Source: Eublepharis macularius (lineage: Eukaryota > Chordata > Lepidosauria > Squamata > Eublepharidae). Taken from it: a DNA stretch of 64,000 nt. A program made the translations under genes and the position numbers. Shown in pieces: positions 45,090-56,900 of the stretch. The notes beneath the pieces are model-generated. The model searched no databases. It had not been told where the DNA came from and worked only from the letters and a program-made list of their open reading frames with translations. Numbering within the stretch: position 1 is the first letter of the stretch; each line of letters begins with the position of its first letter. Location of the stretch: positions 33,485,001-33,549,000 of the forward strand of contig NC_072807.1 in NCBI RefSeq assembly GCF_028583425.1, written 5' to 3'.

Positions 45090-45870
45090 CTGCCTCCGAC
45101 CCGAGATCCTTTTCGCCGAAGGAAGCCAGGTGGGGGGAATCGAACCTGCGACCCTCTGGGGTTCGATGCCCCTCCAGAGGCTCGAGGAGAAAGAGAAAAA
45201 AGGGGGCCGACGTGCCTCGCCCGCAGGATGCGAAAAAAAACCTAACCCCTCGCAAGAACAGGGAAGGGGGGGGGAAGGCGAGGCGAAATATCGCGATAGG
45301 CGAGCGCGCGCCCGAGATCGCGACGGTCCCTTCGAAGCGGAGCGAGGGGCGTGGCTGTTCAAGGGCGTGGCCGAGGCCTGCTTCTCTGAAAGAAAAAACA
45401 GCTCCGCCTTCTTCCCTCCGGATTCCACTCACGGGAGCGGCCTAGTCGGCGCTTCGGGAACGGGGCAGTTTTGGGGCCTCCCCTATCCGTCCCCTTCACC
45501 CCCGATCCAGTCAGAAGAGGCTCTCACCGCTGCTTCCGACGCTGGCCGAGGAAGAGCGGCTCCGTCCCGCTCTTCTTACCCTCTTTCGTCGTAACGAGAT
45601 TCGGCGCGCAGGCGCACTCCCCCAACCAGCCTGAGGAGCCCTGAGGAGGGAGGAGGGAGAGAACGCGTCGCGTGGGCAAGCGCGACCGTCGCCTTCGGTC
45701 GCTCTAGCTCTCCCTCTCTGTCATCCCGGAGGACTGCGGCAAAGAGAGAGTGGAACGCGCGGTGGAGGATGGGAAGACGCTGCGCCAAAGAGGCAGAAGA
45801 CTTAATAGTGCGCCACAAAAAACTTCCGGTTCCTGATTGCAAGCGCCTTAGTGTCCTCCATGTGCGGGGC
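45090..45870. promoter_or_regulatory. CLK3: CpG-rich promoter of CLK3, possibly bidirectional
   Basis: The segment is far richer in CpG than its surroundings (for example CGAGCGCGCGCCCGAGATCG near 45301). It contains a donor in the - direction, GTAAGAAGAG, right after CGACGAAAGAGG (exon end at 45580), which fits the non-coding first exon of CLK3. An ETS-type core reading CCGGAAG on the - strand lies near 45822. No TATA box is evident. The next gene starts about 2 kb to the right on the other strand, so this region may also drive it. Confidence 0.65.
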
Positions 45871-46326
45871 GAAGAGGGACTAAGGAAATATAGGGTGGGA
45901 GGCGTTCGTTTGAAAAGGAAAAGCAAATGAATGTATACGATTTATTATTTTAAAATGTTGTGCATGCTTTTCAAAAAATTCGATTAAGTTTCATTAGTTA
46001 CCCTTTTTTAAAAAAATATTTTTTGTAAATATAAATATCTTTGCAAAAATGTCTAAATATATGCATGTATTTATATGCCACGTGGGCAGTCTTAGAAAAT
46101 CAGGGGAAGCAGCGATCGCCTATCAACAATGCCTTTCTGCTGTCTACAAAATATTAGTCTGGCTGACCCACACAAATACATATATCTCAGTTTTTAAAAA
46201 ACAGTGTTATTCAGAAACCAGTGAGAAAACATTGAAGTCTGTGGCTGCATTGATGTACTTATTTATATCACATCTTTCAAAAGAACACTCGAGGTAGCTA
46301 AATAATCTGAAATCCTATCATAATAA

Positions 46327-46565
46327 AAACAACAACATTCAATTTATATACCGCCCTTCAGGACAACTTAATGTCCACTCAGAGCGGTTTACAAAATATG
46401 TCATTTATTATCCCCACAACAAAACGCCCTGTGAGGTGGGTGGGGCTGAGAGAGCTCTGAGAGAGCTGTGACTGACCCAAGGTCACCCAGCTGGCTTCAA
46501 GTGAAGGAGTGGGGAATCAAACCCGATTAGACTCCAGATTAACCACTACACCAGACTGGCTCTAA
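46327..46565 (-). repeat. Sauria-type SINE, antisense
   Basis: Reverse copy of the 38624 family: it begins (as read) TTCAATTTATATACCGCCCT and TTAATGTCCACTCAGAGCGG, then GTGACTGACCCAAGGTCACC, and ends at the reversed head CACTACACCAGACTGGCTC. Confidence 0.85.
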
Positions 46566-46789
46566 TAGAAATATAAATTTGTATTATAGTGCAACAAAGA
46601 TTAACTATTGTTAAAAAACAAATTCTCCCCTAGGCAAAAGGCAGCATCTCCAGGTTGCAGCTTCTTAACAATACAATAAATGCAGAGAGGTGTCATGGAT
46701 GAGTGAAAATATTGCTGTGATAGGCTGCATTTTGTTTAAGGCAAGATGCCATGGCAAAACGCTGTCCATATCAGGCAGTATTGCAGATC

Positions 46790-46872
46790 TCTCTTCCCCA
46801 GACCCCACTCGCCCCAGGCTCCACCCTCTAAATCTCCAGGAATTTCCCATCCTGGAGTTGGTAACCCCTATG
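46790..46872 (-). repeat. GGTTGCCA-type repeat fragment, reversed
   Basis: CCCCAGGCTCCACCCTCTAA followed by ATCTCCAGGAATTTCCCATC and GGAGTTGGTAACCCCT is the reversed 5' part of the family at 44654. Confidence 0.55.
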
Positions 46873-47010
46873 CTTGTCTTCTTGTGGGGGAGGAGTCTGA
46901 CTTGCTTCAAGTTTCAACTAGTCAGGACATCTGGATGCAGACACCCTGTTCCCTCTTTCATGACCTTGTAAATGTGACTGGTGTGTTAGAATTGCCTCTT
47001 CCATGGAACA

Positions 47011-47452
47011 CTGAGAGTCTCTCTACACGGGACACCTCAGTGTGTGTTCGTCAAGTGTAGGGAGACACAATGTTGTCCAGGAAGCATAGTTTAAAAAGAC
47101 AGAGCTGGCGGAGATCACTCCTCAGAGGGTTTGTTAATTTCATTTTCTCCTCCCTGAAGGCTTTGTCATTTTTACCTCCCCAGTCTAAAACTGTGGGATT
47201 GCAACCAGAGGACGGCGAGGAATGGAAATGGGCTGGAGTTGCCTTCCAGAGCCGGGCTTGGACATGGAGAGGTTATAATGGGCTGAAGTTTCCCTTCTGG
47301 CATTTCACAGCCCCTTCACACAGCTCCCATATATAGTCAAGCTTTTGTCCTGCTGCCGGCTCTGTCCTTTTAAACTAACCTTCCCAACTAACATTGCATC
47401 TCCCAACATGTGCTTTTTCCGTGTCAGATGTCTCGTGTAGAGAGACTCTAAG
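47011..47452. mobile_element. MITE-like element with inverted terminal repeats
   Basis: The left end is CTGAGAGTCTCTCTACACGG. The right end, read in reverse complement, is CTTAGAGTCTCTCTACACGA, followed on both sides by similar GACA(C/T)C sequence. This gives terminal inverted repeats of about 26 bases around a 442-base element without coding capacity. No clear target duplication was found, so the superfamily is open. Confidence 0.65.
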
Positions 47453-47721
47453 ATTAAACTTCCTAGGCGACGTTCCTAAGGGTCTGTGTTTATTTCCAAA
47501 GGAGAGTTAGACTCAATATGATCCCGTGGCAGAAATCTGTCCAGGACAGGCTGCCTTATGCAAAAAGCGTGTGTATACATGATCGTTTAAAGCAGTGATC
47601 TGCAGTGTGAGGACTGGGGCATTACACATTCATCAGTGTTTGTGTGTCATGTTGGAAGGTACGTGGTTTCCCAGGGCTCTGCTTGACTCTCTTTTCTGTT
47701 CTGCCCTTCCTGGCTTGACAG

Positions 47722-47904
47722 GTGACTTGCTTCACGATGGCCAATCTGTGCAGACCCAGGAAGGCAGGAACTTGGAAGCTTGTTACAGCCACAGTTTCCA
47801 TAGTAGCAGCTGCCCTGTGTTTCTTGGCGTGGAGGAATGTTGGTGCATGCAGCAGGCGACTGGACACGTTTGGGATCCATCGGCAAGGTGCAATTTGTCA
47901 AGGG
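47722..47904 (+). CDS. Coiled-coil gene exon 1 of coding part: start and hydrophobic anchor
   Basis: After the acceptor GGCTTGACAG there are 15 untranslated bases, then ATG at 47737. It encodes MANLCRPRKAGTWK and the apolar run LVTATVSIVAAALCFLAW, then RNVGACSRRLDTFG. The basic residues before the apolar run suggest an N-in signal anchor. The donor is GTAAGTCC. The start is the least certain part of the model. Confidence 0.65.
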
Positions 47905-50900
47905 GTAAGTCCAGAGGAAAGTCAGAGCGCTACTTGCAGTCTTGTGAGTGACCTTTCCTATTCATGGCGCTTGACTCGCTTGCTTGATACATCTGAGGAC
48001 AATTTATCCATTTTTACACACACACCCTCCTTTCCTCCACAGGTGGTGTGCATGTTTCTCCCCCTCCCTGTTTTATCCTCACAACAACCCTGTGAGGTGG
48101 GCTAGGCTGAAAGAAAATGCCTGAGGTCACCCAACCAGCTTTATGACTGAGTGGGGATTCGAAGCTGGGTTTCCCAGATCTTAGTCCAAATGCTCTAACC
48201 ATTGTACCACCAACAGCAGCACTTCTGCCATACTGTATCTGCCTGTGGAATTCTGTAGAGAATCCATGTCCAGATGTGATACTGTAACTTAAACACAAGA
48301 GGGACTTGAGAAGGTTAGCACAGGATAAAAACAAACCATTTCTCTGTACAGGTTTGCACACACTATTCAGATTCTTCTGTGTTTGGGATTCCCATACCTG
48401 TTCTGAATGAGAGCCTGTTTGGTGTAGTGGTTAAGAACGCGGGACTCTAATCTGGAGAGCCGGGTTTGATTCCCCACTCCTCCCCTTGAAGCCAGCTGGG
48501 TGACCTTGGGCTAGTCACGGCTCTCTGGAGCTCTCTCAGACCCACCCACCTCAAAGGGTGTTGTGGGGATAATAATGGCATACTTTGTAAACCGCTCTGA
48601 GTGGGCATTAAGTTGTCCTGAAGGGTGGTATATAAATCAAATGTTGTTGTTGAACGGAGACTGGCTTTCATTTTCTCCTGGGCCCTGCAGCGTGATGTAG
48701 CACACCTTGGCCGTTTCTACACAACTCACCTTCTTCCGGAATGGGGCGCAACGTCACTAAAAAAAGCGTGGAAGATAGCGTCTTCTCACGCGAGTTTTGC
48801 GCAACGTCGCACAAAACTCACATGAGAAGATGCTATCTTCCGTGTTTTTTTTGTGACGGTGTGCCCCGTTCCGGAAGAAGGTGAGTAGTGTGGAAACGGA
48901 AGCTGGGCCAACTTGCCTGTCGTCAGCTCCCACCCACCTTCTGTACTTCTGTTGATTGTAACCCTAGCTGTAAATATCTCTGCCGACTGACTGTAACACT
49001 TCACGCCTCTGACGAAGTGGGCTGTTTCTCACAAGAGCTTCTGTTGTAATAAACGGGTTAGCCTTTAAGGTGCTGTTGTGCCTGCAGCAGCTAGCTCTAG
49101 GCGCTTTTATGAGATCTACCCTCTTTTTGTTGGTCTTTACTGATGGATCCTGCAGATCTTCCTGTTTTGGGAGTCTTCCTGCCGCCTCATCCACGAACCT
49201 GAATCTGTGAGGCTTCCAGTTCTGGCAACTGTATCAGACCCGCTGCCTCGGCAAGAGAGGACGGGATTTCCTTGTGATTGTCCATAAATGTTAGTCCAGA
49301 GGAAAAACGGGCATGAGGGCTTGCCTTCCCGGTTCAGCGGCAGCCGCAGGTGCTTGCAGTGTGGTTCAGGAACTGAGTCCCCAAGTCTGTCCTGCAAAGA
49401 CCCAGAAATTTCTAGAAGGAACCGTCAGTCCTTTGCCACCACTGCGCTCAAGTGGAGAAGCATGAATAAGTTTCTCTTTCCAGCAAAGGTAAGGAAGAGA
49501 GCATGGTCTCTTGTTGACCTCCCCTTCAGCTTTGATTTTTTTTCCCTCTGGGCTCAGCAGTGCATACAGCAGGCAGTAATAACCTTAGGAGGGACAGTGA
49601 AAAGCACTGCTGCAAACTGCAGGCCATGCAAGATATTTTGGCTCCTTTCCCCCACGCTCCCTGCAAATAAAAAATCAGCATGTCAAGAAGAAAAAGGTTC
49701 TAACAGCTAGCTTTCTTTCTGCAGGGAGGTTTTTTAAATAAAAGGAACATTAGAACTGTGAAATATTGGGAAAGACACTGGGCACTTCCATAGAACACCA
49801 GGCATAACCACAGTGTCTGATGGTTGTTGTGGGTTTTCCGGGCTGCAATGCCAGGACCACGGCAATACAGCCCAGAAAACCCACAACAACCATCGTTCTC
49901 TGGCCGTGAAAGCCTTCGACAATACACAGTGTCTGATGTCTGAAATTTTGAGGTGGCAACCCACTACATGAAATCAGTAATGGTGCTTGGATCCAACCAG
50001 TTGGGAGCGATAACCGTGCACTGCTCAGGATAATAAGGCACCAAGGATGATGAAATGAGTGAGGAGATGAATATCGGAGAAAGGAATAATGAATGGCAGA
50101 GAACTCTAAAAAGATCCTTTCTTTTTCTCATTCAGGGGATTGCCAATGGGGCACCAGGATCTCTGGAGCCCGAGTGCTTGAGAAGACCAGGGAGAGAATT
50201 TGATGGGGAATCGCTCAGCCCCAAGCATCCTCACAGATCCCGGTCCACGAGCTCACAGCGAAGCAGCCGTTTCAGGGACAGCAGAATGTAGGTTTGGCCT
50301 TCAAGGAGCTGCTTCAGCACAGAAGGTGGAATGATTCCATTGCATATTTCCAGGGGTGAGGGTTTGAGACATCGGTCAAAGGAGACTGAGGGCAAGGATG
50401 GGGGTAGCCAAGTAGCAAACATTTGTTCAGGACCAGCTCAACCGTACAGCCGAACTATGCCACCCTCTGGGGAGATGAATCTCCAAGGGTTCCCCTTCAC
50501 CCTTGATAAATGATGATTAAATACCTGGGTAAATAGAAATGTTTCAGCTGAGTGCCTGAAGAACAGTAAGGAGAGCCTGTAGGGAGAGGGCATTCTAAAG
50601 GTGAGGCGCCACCACTGAAAAAGCCCTGCCTCTGATTGCTGCCTGCCTCACCTCTGCAGGCCAGGATCTAGAGAAGAGGGGTTCAGGAGAGGATCTTAAT
50701 GGGCAGGTTGTGTTTTGCCAAAAGGCAGATGGTTCTTTTAGGATTTGGATTCAATGAGCACACCGGTGCAGAAGGAAAAAAGAATTTATTCAATAACCAA
50801 CAACAAGTGACAATAAGTACACAGATCCAACATACACGGCAACAAGCCACACATACAAAACAAAGGAAGGATATCACACTTCAGCAGCCTTTCAGTTGCT

Positions 50901-53900
50901 GGGGGATCCCTTCTAACAGCAACAAGAGGACTCCTTCAACCTGGTTCTGCGTGGCACTGCTGCAGCTCAGTCCGTGTTGAGGTCCAATTAGAGAAGGAAT
51001 TTACTGAGACTTATATAGGCTGAAACTACTTCATTTTGATTCCCTTCAAAAGGGAGATAATTAAAGGAAGGTCGATTGCTTGTCAACAAGGGAAGGTTCA
51101 AGACCAAAAAATACTCTGTGTCCAAGGCCTGACGCCAGTTCAAGAAATGATTGCCTGACTCTCTCTTGTCAAGTATTAGTTTACATATCCTTGTACTTAA
51201 CACATGCAGCAAGGTTAGAGCTTATATCAGCAGAAAAACAGTATAGCCTAGCAAGGCATATTCAGGCCAGATGGCATGAACAGGGCAAGATGGAAGGACT
51301 TGTGGCATACCAACATAAGTTTTCCGCAAATGCCACTACAGGTTGGACAATATGGAAGGAGGATGCCTTCCAAGCACTCTGGCACCAAGCCGTATAGCAT
51401 CTCAAACGTAAGAAACAGTACAATGAATTGGGCCCAGAAACAAGGTGGAAACCAGTGTAGACCTTACAGCACAGGGATAATATGATCCGTGATTCTGGAC
51501 CCTGACTGTAGACAGCCAGTGTGGTGTAGAGGTTAGAGAGTTGGACTAAAGTCTTGGAGTCCCAAGTTCGAATCCCCTGTCTGCCGTCTGCTGGTTGACC
51601 TTGGGCCAGTCACACACTCATCCTAACCTACTTTACAAGGTTGTTGTGAAGAGCGGAGAACACTGTTGTAACCCCAGTGGGAAACAAAAGAGGGTATAAA
51701 TATCTAAATAAGCAAACAGCGGCCTGTCTACTGCATTTTGAACCAATTCACAGTAAATCACTTAACAATGCAATAAACGCAGAGCGCTCTCGCGAATGAG
51801 TGGGGTGCAATGGTATAAAAATAATGATGATGATGATAACCGTGCTTTATACCAGTCTTCTAGACAGATTAATGCCTCACCCAGAGTGGTGAGTGTTGTT
51901 ATTATCCTCACAAGACAGCTGGGGCTGAGAGGAGGGGCTTACCCAAGGCCACCTACTGAGCTCATGGCAGGAGTGGGATTCGAACCAGCAGGGTGTTGAT
52001 TTGAAGCCGAACCACTTAACCACTGTGCTACAGCAGCTGAATCTTGTTTAAGGCAAGATGGAGAAGGTCTGTCTTGAAAATTCTTTTGAAAACCTGAAAT
52101 ACAGCATGCTTCTTCTTTGCAGAGGTTTAAGCACCGACGTGGAGTCCTCTGAGGGGCCTTCCCACTTGACGCTCGGCTGGCGGCATCCTGTATCTCGTCT
52201 CCCGAGCCACGATTCAGGAGCATTTGGTCCCCTGCAGCCATCGGCTAGAAGACGGCGGAGTGTCTCAGAGCAGGACCTGAGAGCATCCCTACCCGAGAGG
52301 GTCCATAAGGAGGCGGAACTGGCGGCCTTCCTAAGGGAAGCTGACCATATGCCAAGAGGAGAAATAAAAGAGCTGAGAAAGCTGGAGATAGACCTGAACG
52401 TGATGAGGTTTGAGCTGCTGTCCCTGAAGCAGAGGGTAACGTAGAGCCTGCTATTAAATATTATTGATTTTAAATTGGTTGTTCTTGAAATGTTGGCCTC
52501 GTCTCTCTTACAAGTGGGTCATGAGGCCAGGAGGAAGAGGGTGAGTTGGCTCAGTGGCAAATGGGGAAGGGAGTTCCTCTGCATAACATTTCACTTGGCA
52601 CCTGAAATTAAGCAGATCATTTGCCAGGTGAGCAGCAGGGGTGTGGGTGTTCTAAAGAGGGGGAGCCACTACTAAAAAGGCCCTCTCTGTGGTAGCCACC
52701 CATCATACTTCTGCAGGTGGAAACCCTCCAAGTACAGTCTTTTCAGACGACCTGAAATGGCAGGCAAGCCCATGTGAGAGTAGGTGATCCTTTCTAAAGT
52801 ATAGGTGGAAGGATTCTGTGTACACAAGAGTCTTGTGGTTTTTTAAAGACTTCCAGGGTCATCGTGGCAGAAACTTTTACGGATTAGAGCTCGGGGTGGG
52901 TAGTTTCCAGGGCTTTAAACAGAGCAAAAAACTTGGAAGAAAAAGTCGGAGATGTGTGTCTCTTGTTCTTTTCGGCAGCTTCCCAATTGCCTCATACACT
53001 GCCGGCGGCTGAGTGCAATCCAAGTTACAGGGCGTCATTGCTCTTCCTATTGTGATGCCCCAAATGAGCGCTTTGGTGGCTTGGCCAGAGAACCAGCCCT
53101 GGGTGGGGTAAATTGATTGCCGATAGAGTGAAATACCTCCTGCCTTCAACCCCCTCCACGCTGGGGTCAGTTTCTGATTGTGCCCCTGCCATCTCCTCTC
53201 TGATTCAGTGTCTTTCCTACCGCAGATGGAGAGCTCCTTCTTCCTTCTGGAAAAGGAAAAGATGTGGTTGGAAATGATGTCTTCTGCAGACAGGAAGCGA
53301 AAATGGGAGCGGGAGTATAAGTGAGTGGAATCCCTGGTGTTGGGTCAGAAGAATTCAGTGAAAGGCTATTCTGAGCGAGGGCAGAGAACTTGGATCTTAT
53401 AAATTAGAAGGTTAGCTTGGATGGTGCTGTCAGGAAAGCTGGGAAGTCCAGGTTGTAAGAGTGTGATTCTGGCCAAAGAGAGGCAGCATGGTGTAGTGGT
53501 TAGAGTGTCAGACTAGGATCTAGGAGACCCAGGTTCGAATCCTCGCTCTGCCATGGAAGTTCTCTGCGTGACCTGGGGCCATTCACACACTCTCAGCCTA
53601 ATCTACCTCGCAGGGTTGTGAGGATAAAGTGGAAGAGAGGAGAGGTGAGTAATGTAAGCTGCTTTGGGGAGAGAGGCGGAGTATAAATGCAGTAAATAAA
53701 ATAATAATGAATAAAATGAGAGCGGCCAGCTGTTTGCTTTTCGGTCATCATCTTCAAACATCTGAAGCAGCCACAACTATTCAGAATCATAACATAGGAT
53801 GTAAAAAGGGCAATTGACAATACAATTCTAGGCAGGCATATACAGAATCCTACTGAAGTCTGTTCAGTGGGGCTTACTCCTAGGAAAGCATTCTTAGTAT

Positions 53901-56900
53901 TGCACTGTAAACGTTGTTGATGTGACAGAGAGCATGGAAGAGCCAAATTAAAATCCAACATATAATACAGTCAGTGTGACTCTTCCATTGTAATTTCCTG
54001 CAAGGGAATCCAGTTAACAGTTCTTAGCAATATAGAAGATCCCTGCTTGACTGGGACGGTCTTACTTTTTAGGATGTTCAGTTTGAAGATGGAGCTACTG
54101 AAGCCCAAATCGTATTCAGGCAAAAGGCGATACAGATTATTATCCCGGGACTCTGGCAAAAATGAAAATATGGTAAGAAAGTCATTGTACAATTACATTG
54201 GTGGACAGGATTTGTGGCTGTGAAAGCGTACATAAATGGGCTGTGCGTATAATGCAATTGGCTAGGAAAGTTTATTTATTTAAGTTATTTATAGTCCTCT
54301 GACTCACGGCAGATTATCCAATGTCGATTTTAGTCAGTTACAGTCAATTTCAAGGACATTTCAATAAACAATATAATAGGGTAAATAAATGCCTTTTTGC
54401 AAAGATTTAAAACCAGCAGAAATCCAATAGAGTTGAAGACATACTGAAACAGAGCAAAAGTGATTCTAAGACTGACATATGAAACAACACAGAAACGACC
54501 CAGTAGGATCACACTTATAGCTACAGATAGTACACAGTAGTAAAATCTACAGTCCCTATCCTTTTACTGATGCCTCTCTTTGAGATCTCTTCCTTACAGT
54601 ACAGGCCTCCTATCTGAGTAAAAAGCCCTCTTGAATAATTCAGTTTTGCATTGTTTCCAGAAAGCCAAGAAAGTGGGAGCTTTCATGATGTCTTCGGGTA
54701 GGCCACTCCATAAGGTAGGGGCCACCAGAGAGAATGCACGCGGGCAGGGAGCCATTGATTTTGCCCATGTGAAGGGTGGCACCTGCAGAAGGCCCTGTTC
54801 AGATGAGCAAAGCTGCCATGGTGGGACATAGGGAGAGAGGCCGGCCCGTAGACACGACGCACCAAAGCTGTGAAGAGCTTTGTATGTGATAGCCAATACT
54901 TTGAATTGACCCCGACAACTGATAGCCAATAGAGTGATTGCAGAATATGAGTAATATTCATGCTCCTCCTATTAATTTATTATTTATTTTGTTTATTTCA
55001 TATTTATATCCCACCCTCCCTGCAAGCGGGCTGAGGGTGGCTAACAACATTTTAAAACAATTTAAAACGTTACATCTGTATAAATATTAAATATTAAAAT
55101 ACTGTTTAAACAGTGACATTTTGTATTGTGCAGCGGCAGCATCAGGAAGACTTATAATATTTTGCATGCATACTGTGGTGGACAGGTTTTCATGGGGGGG
55201 GGGGTAAATTTCCTTTCCCGCCCCCCAGGCCGGCGGAGGCCCAACCTTAGCCATGAGCCTGGTGGAACAGCTCTGTCTTGCAGGCCTGGCGGAAAGACAA
55301 TAAATCCCACCTTGTCCTGGTCTCAGTAGACAGAGCGTTCCACCAGGTAGGAGCCAGGACCGAGAAAGCCCTGCATCTCGTCGTGGCCAGGCGGGCCTAC
55401 TTGGGACCAGGGACCACTAATAGCTGTTTTTCTCCCGACCGGAGAGTCCTCCATGGAATATATGGGGAGAGATGGTCCCGCAGATGCCCTGGCCCCAGTC
55501 CTAGCTCCTGATTATAACCAAGCTGCAGACTTCTATTCAATTGAAGTCTCTGAGTTAACTTAGAGGGGAGATCTGTGTACAATGCATTGCAGTAGTCAGT
55601 GTTATCGTGGCACGCGTCCAGGCAACCAGATCAGCCACGTTGAGGTAGGGAGCCATCTTCCAGGCTAGGCTGAGTTTATAGAAACAACGTATTGGTGTTT
55701 ATTCGGCACTGGCCAATTCTCTCTGACTGATTTCCCTGCACGCTTGAATTCCAGGGAAAGAAGGATATTGGCCAACATGTGCCGGCCCTTCAAGAAACCC
55801 TGGTTGCTCAGGAGAACTGCATGAACCCCTTGCATGAAGAGCAGAAGGAAACGGCACAGCAGCTGAAACCTGCCAAAGAGGTTTGTTGTGATGGGTGTCA
55901 TATGAGCGTTCCTCTTCCTCATTTATCTGTCCTGGTTCCCAACGTGCCATCCTTCTGCCCCCATTGCATCCAGGCACTCCTTCCAGTGGGAGATCAACGC
56001 AGCATCCCAAGCTGGGGTTGGCCCTTCTGCCAGGATGGGGGCCTTGGCAGGTGCCCAGCCATGCTGGTCGCCATTGCTAGCTCTGGTATTGGTCTAGAGG
56101 GATTCAGGAGCCAGGTTTGGTCCATGGAAGCTTTTTTCATATTGGTGTATTTCATTAAATCTGAGCAGGCGTATTCTCTCCCAGCTTCCCTCCACCCTGA
56201 GTTAATCTTTAATTTCCAAGTCTTGCTCAGATGTCTTTGCAAAGTACACCCTGCAGGGAAACACAATAGCATGTGCCACGAAATATCAACAGAATGACAC
56301 GGTGATGCCCCCTCAACAGGAGGAGAACCTGCTGCCTACTCAAGTGATTGGCTTGGAAGGGGAAGTGGATGAAGCATCTCCAAAACCGAATCGAGTGCTT
56401 TCGGATAGGGAATGCCTCCTCCAGGTACAGTGAGGGCAGTGGGCAGGTGGGGTGATATGGGGAGGAAGGAAGATGCAGAACTCGGCTGGCCAAGATGAGA
56501 TGGGTTGTGGGGAGGGAACAGCCGGGCAGGCAAAGGCAAGCTCGGCTTGGGTATTTTGGATGATTACATTTGAAGCTCAGAATCTGGATTCCCTTGGCCC
56601 CAAATTTTGGAGCAGGAGCCTACAAACTTTGGAGTGAGGTGGCTCAGGTGCAAAAGAAGCCAGAGTTCCTATGCCTGTGTTAGTTTATGCAGAAGATCTG
56701 CGTTTACCCAGATCCCAACCCTCAATTTGTCCTCACTTGCCATTGGTCACATCCCTAAGTTGATCTTCAATAGATCTGTTGCCTCATGTTGTCAAGTTAC
56801 AAACCAGAAAATCTATTGGTACTTTTAAATTTGCCACCAAGATAGGTGATGAAGCAGTTGTGCTTTTTGCCACTCAATTGCCTTCTTTTTTAAAAAAAAA

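Larger units (their letters stand above)
39083..45579. other. CLK3 first intron
   Basis: This 6.5-kb intron separates the non-coding first exon from the start codon. It holds a snap-back half-copy (39936-40023), a possible LINE reverse-transcriptase tail (about 40365-40640), a SINE (44341-44535) and a GGTTGCCA-type repeat (44654-45068). From about 40700 to 44300 I see only AT-rich unique sequence. Confidence 0.6.

Noticed and set aside
45048-45594. Several overlapping open frames of 126-154 codons on both strands
   Set aside because: These come from low stop-codon frequency in the CpG island. They have no splice or codon pattern of a gene and conflict with each other.
50100-52100. Possible retroviral coding region next to the LTR
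   Set aside because: Both sides of the LTR continue the same LINE remnant, and the 5-base duplication lies directly at its edges. It is a solo LTR.
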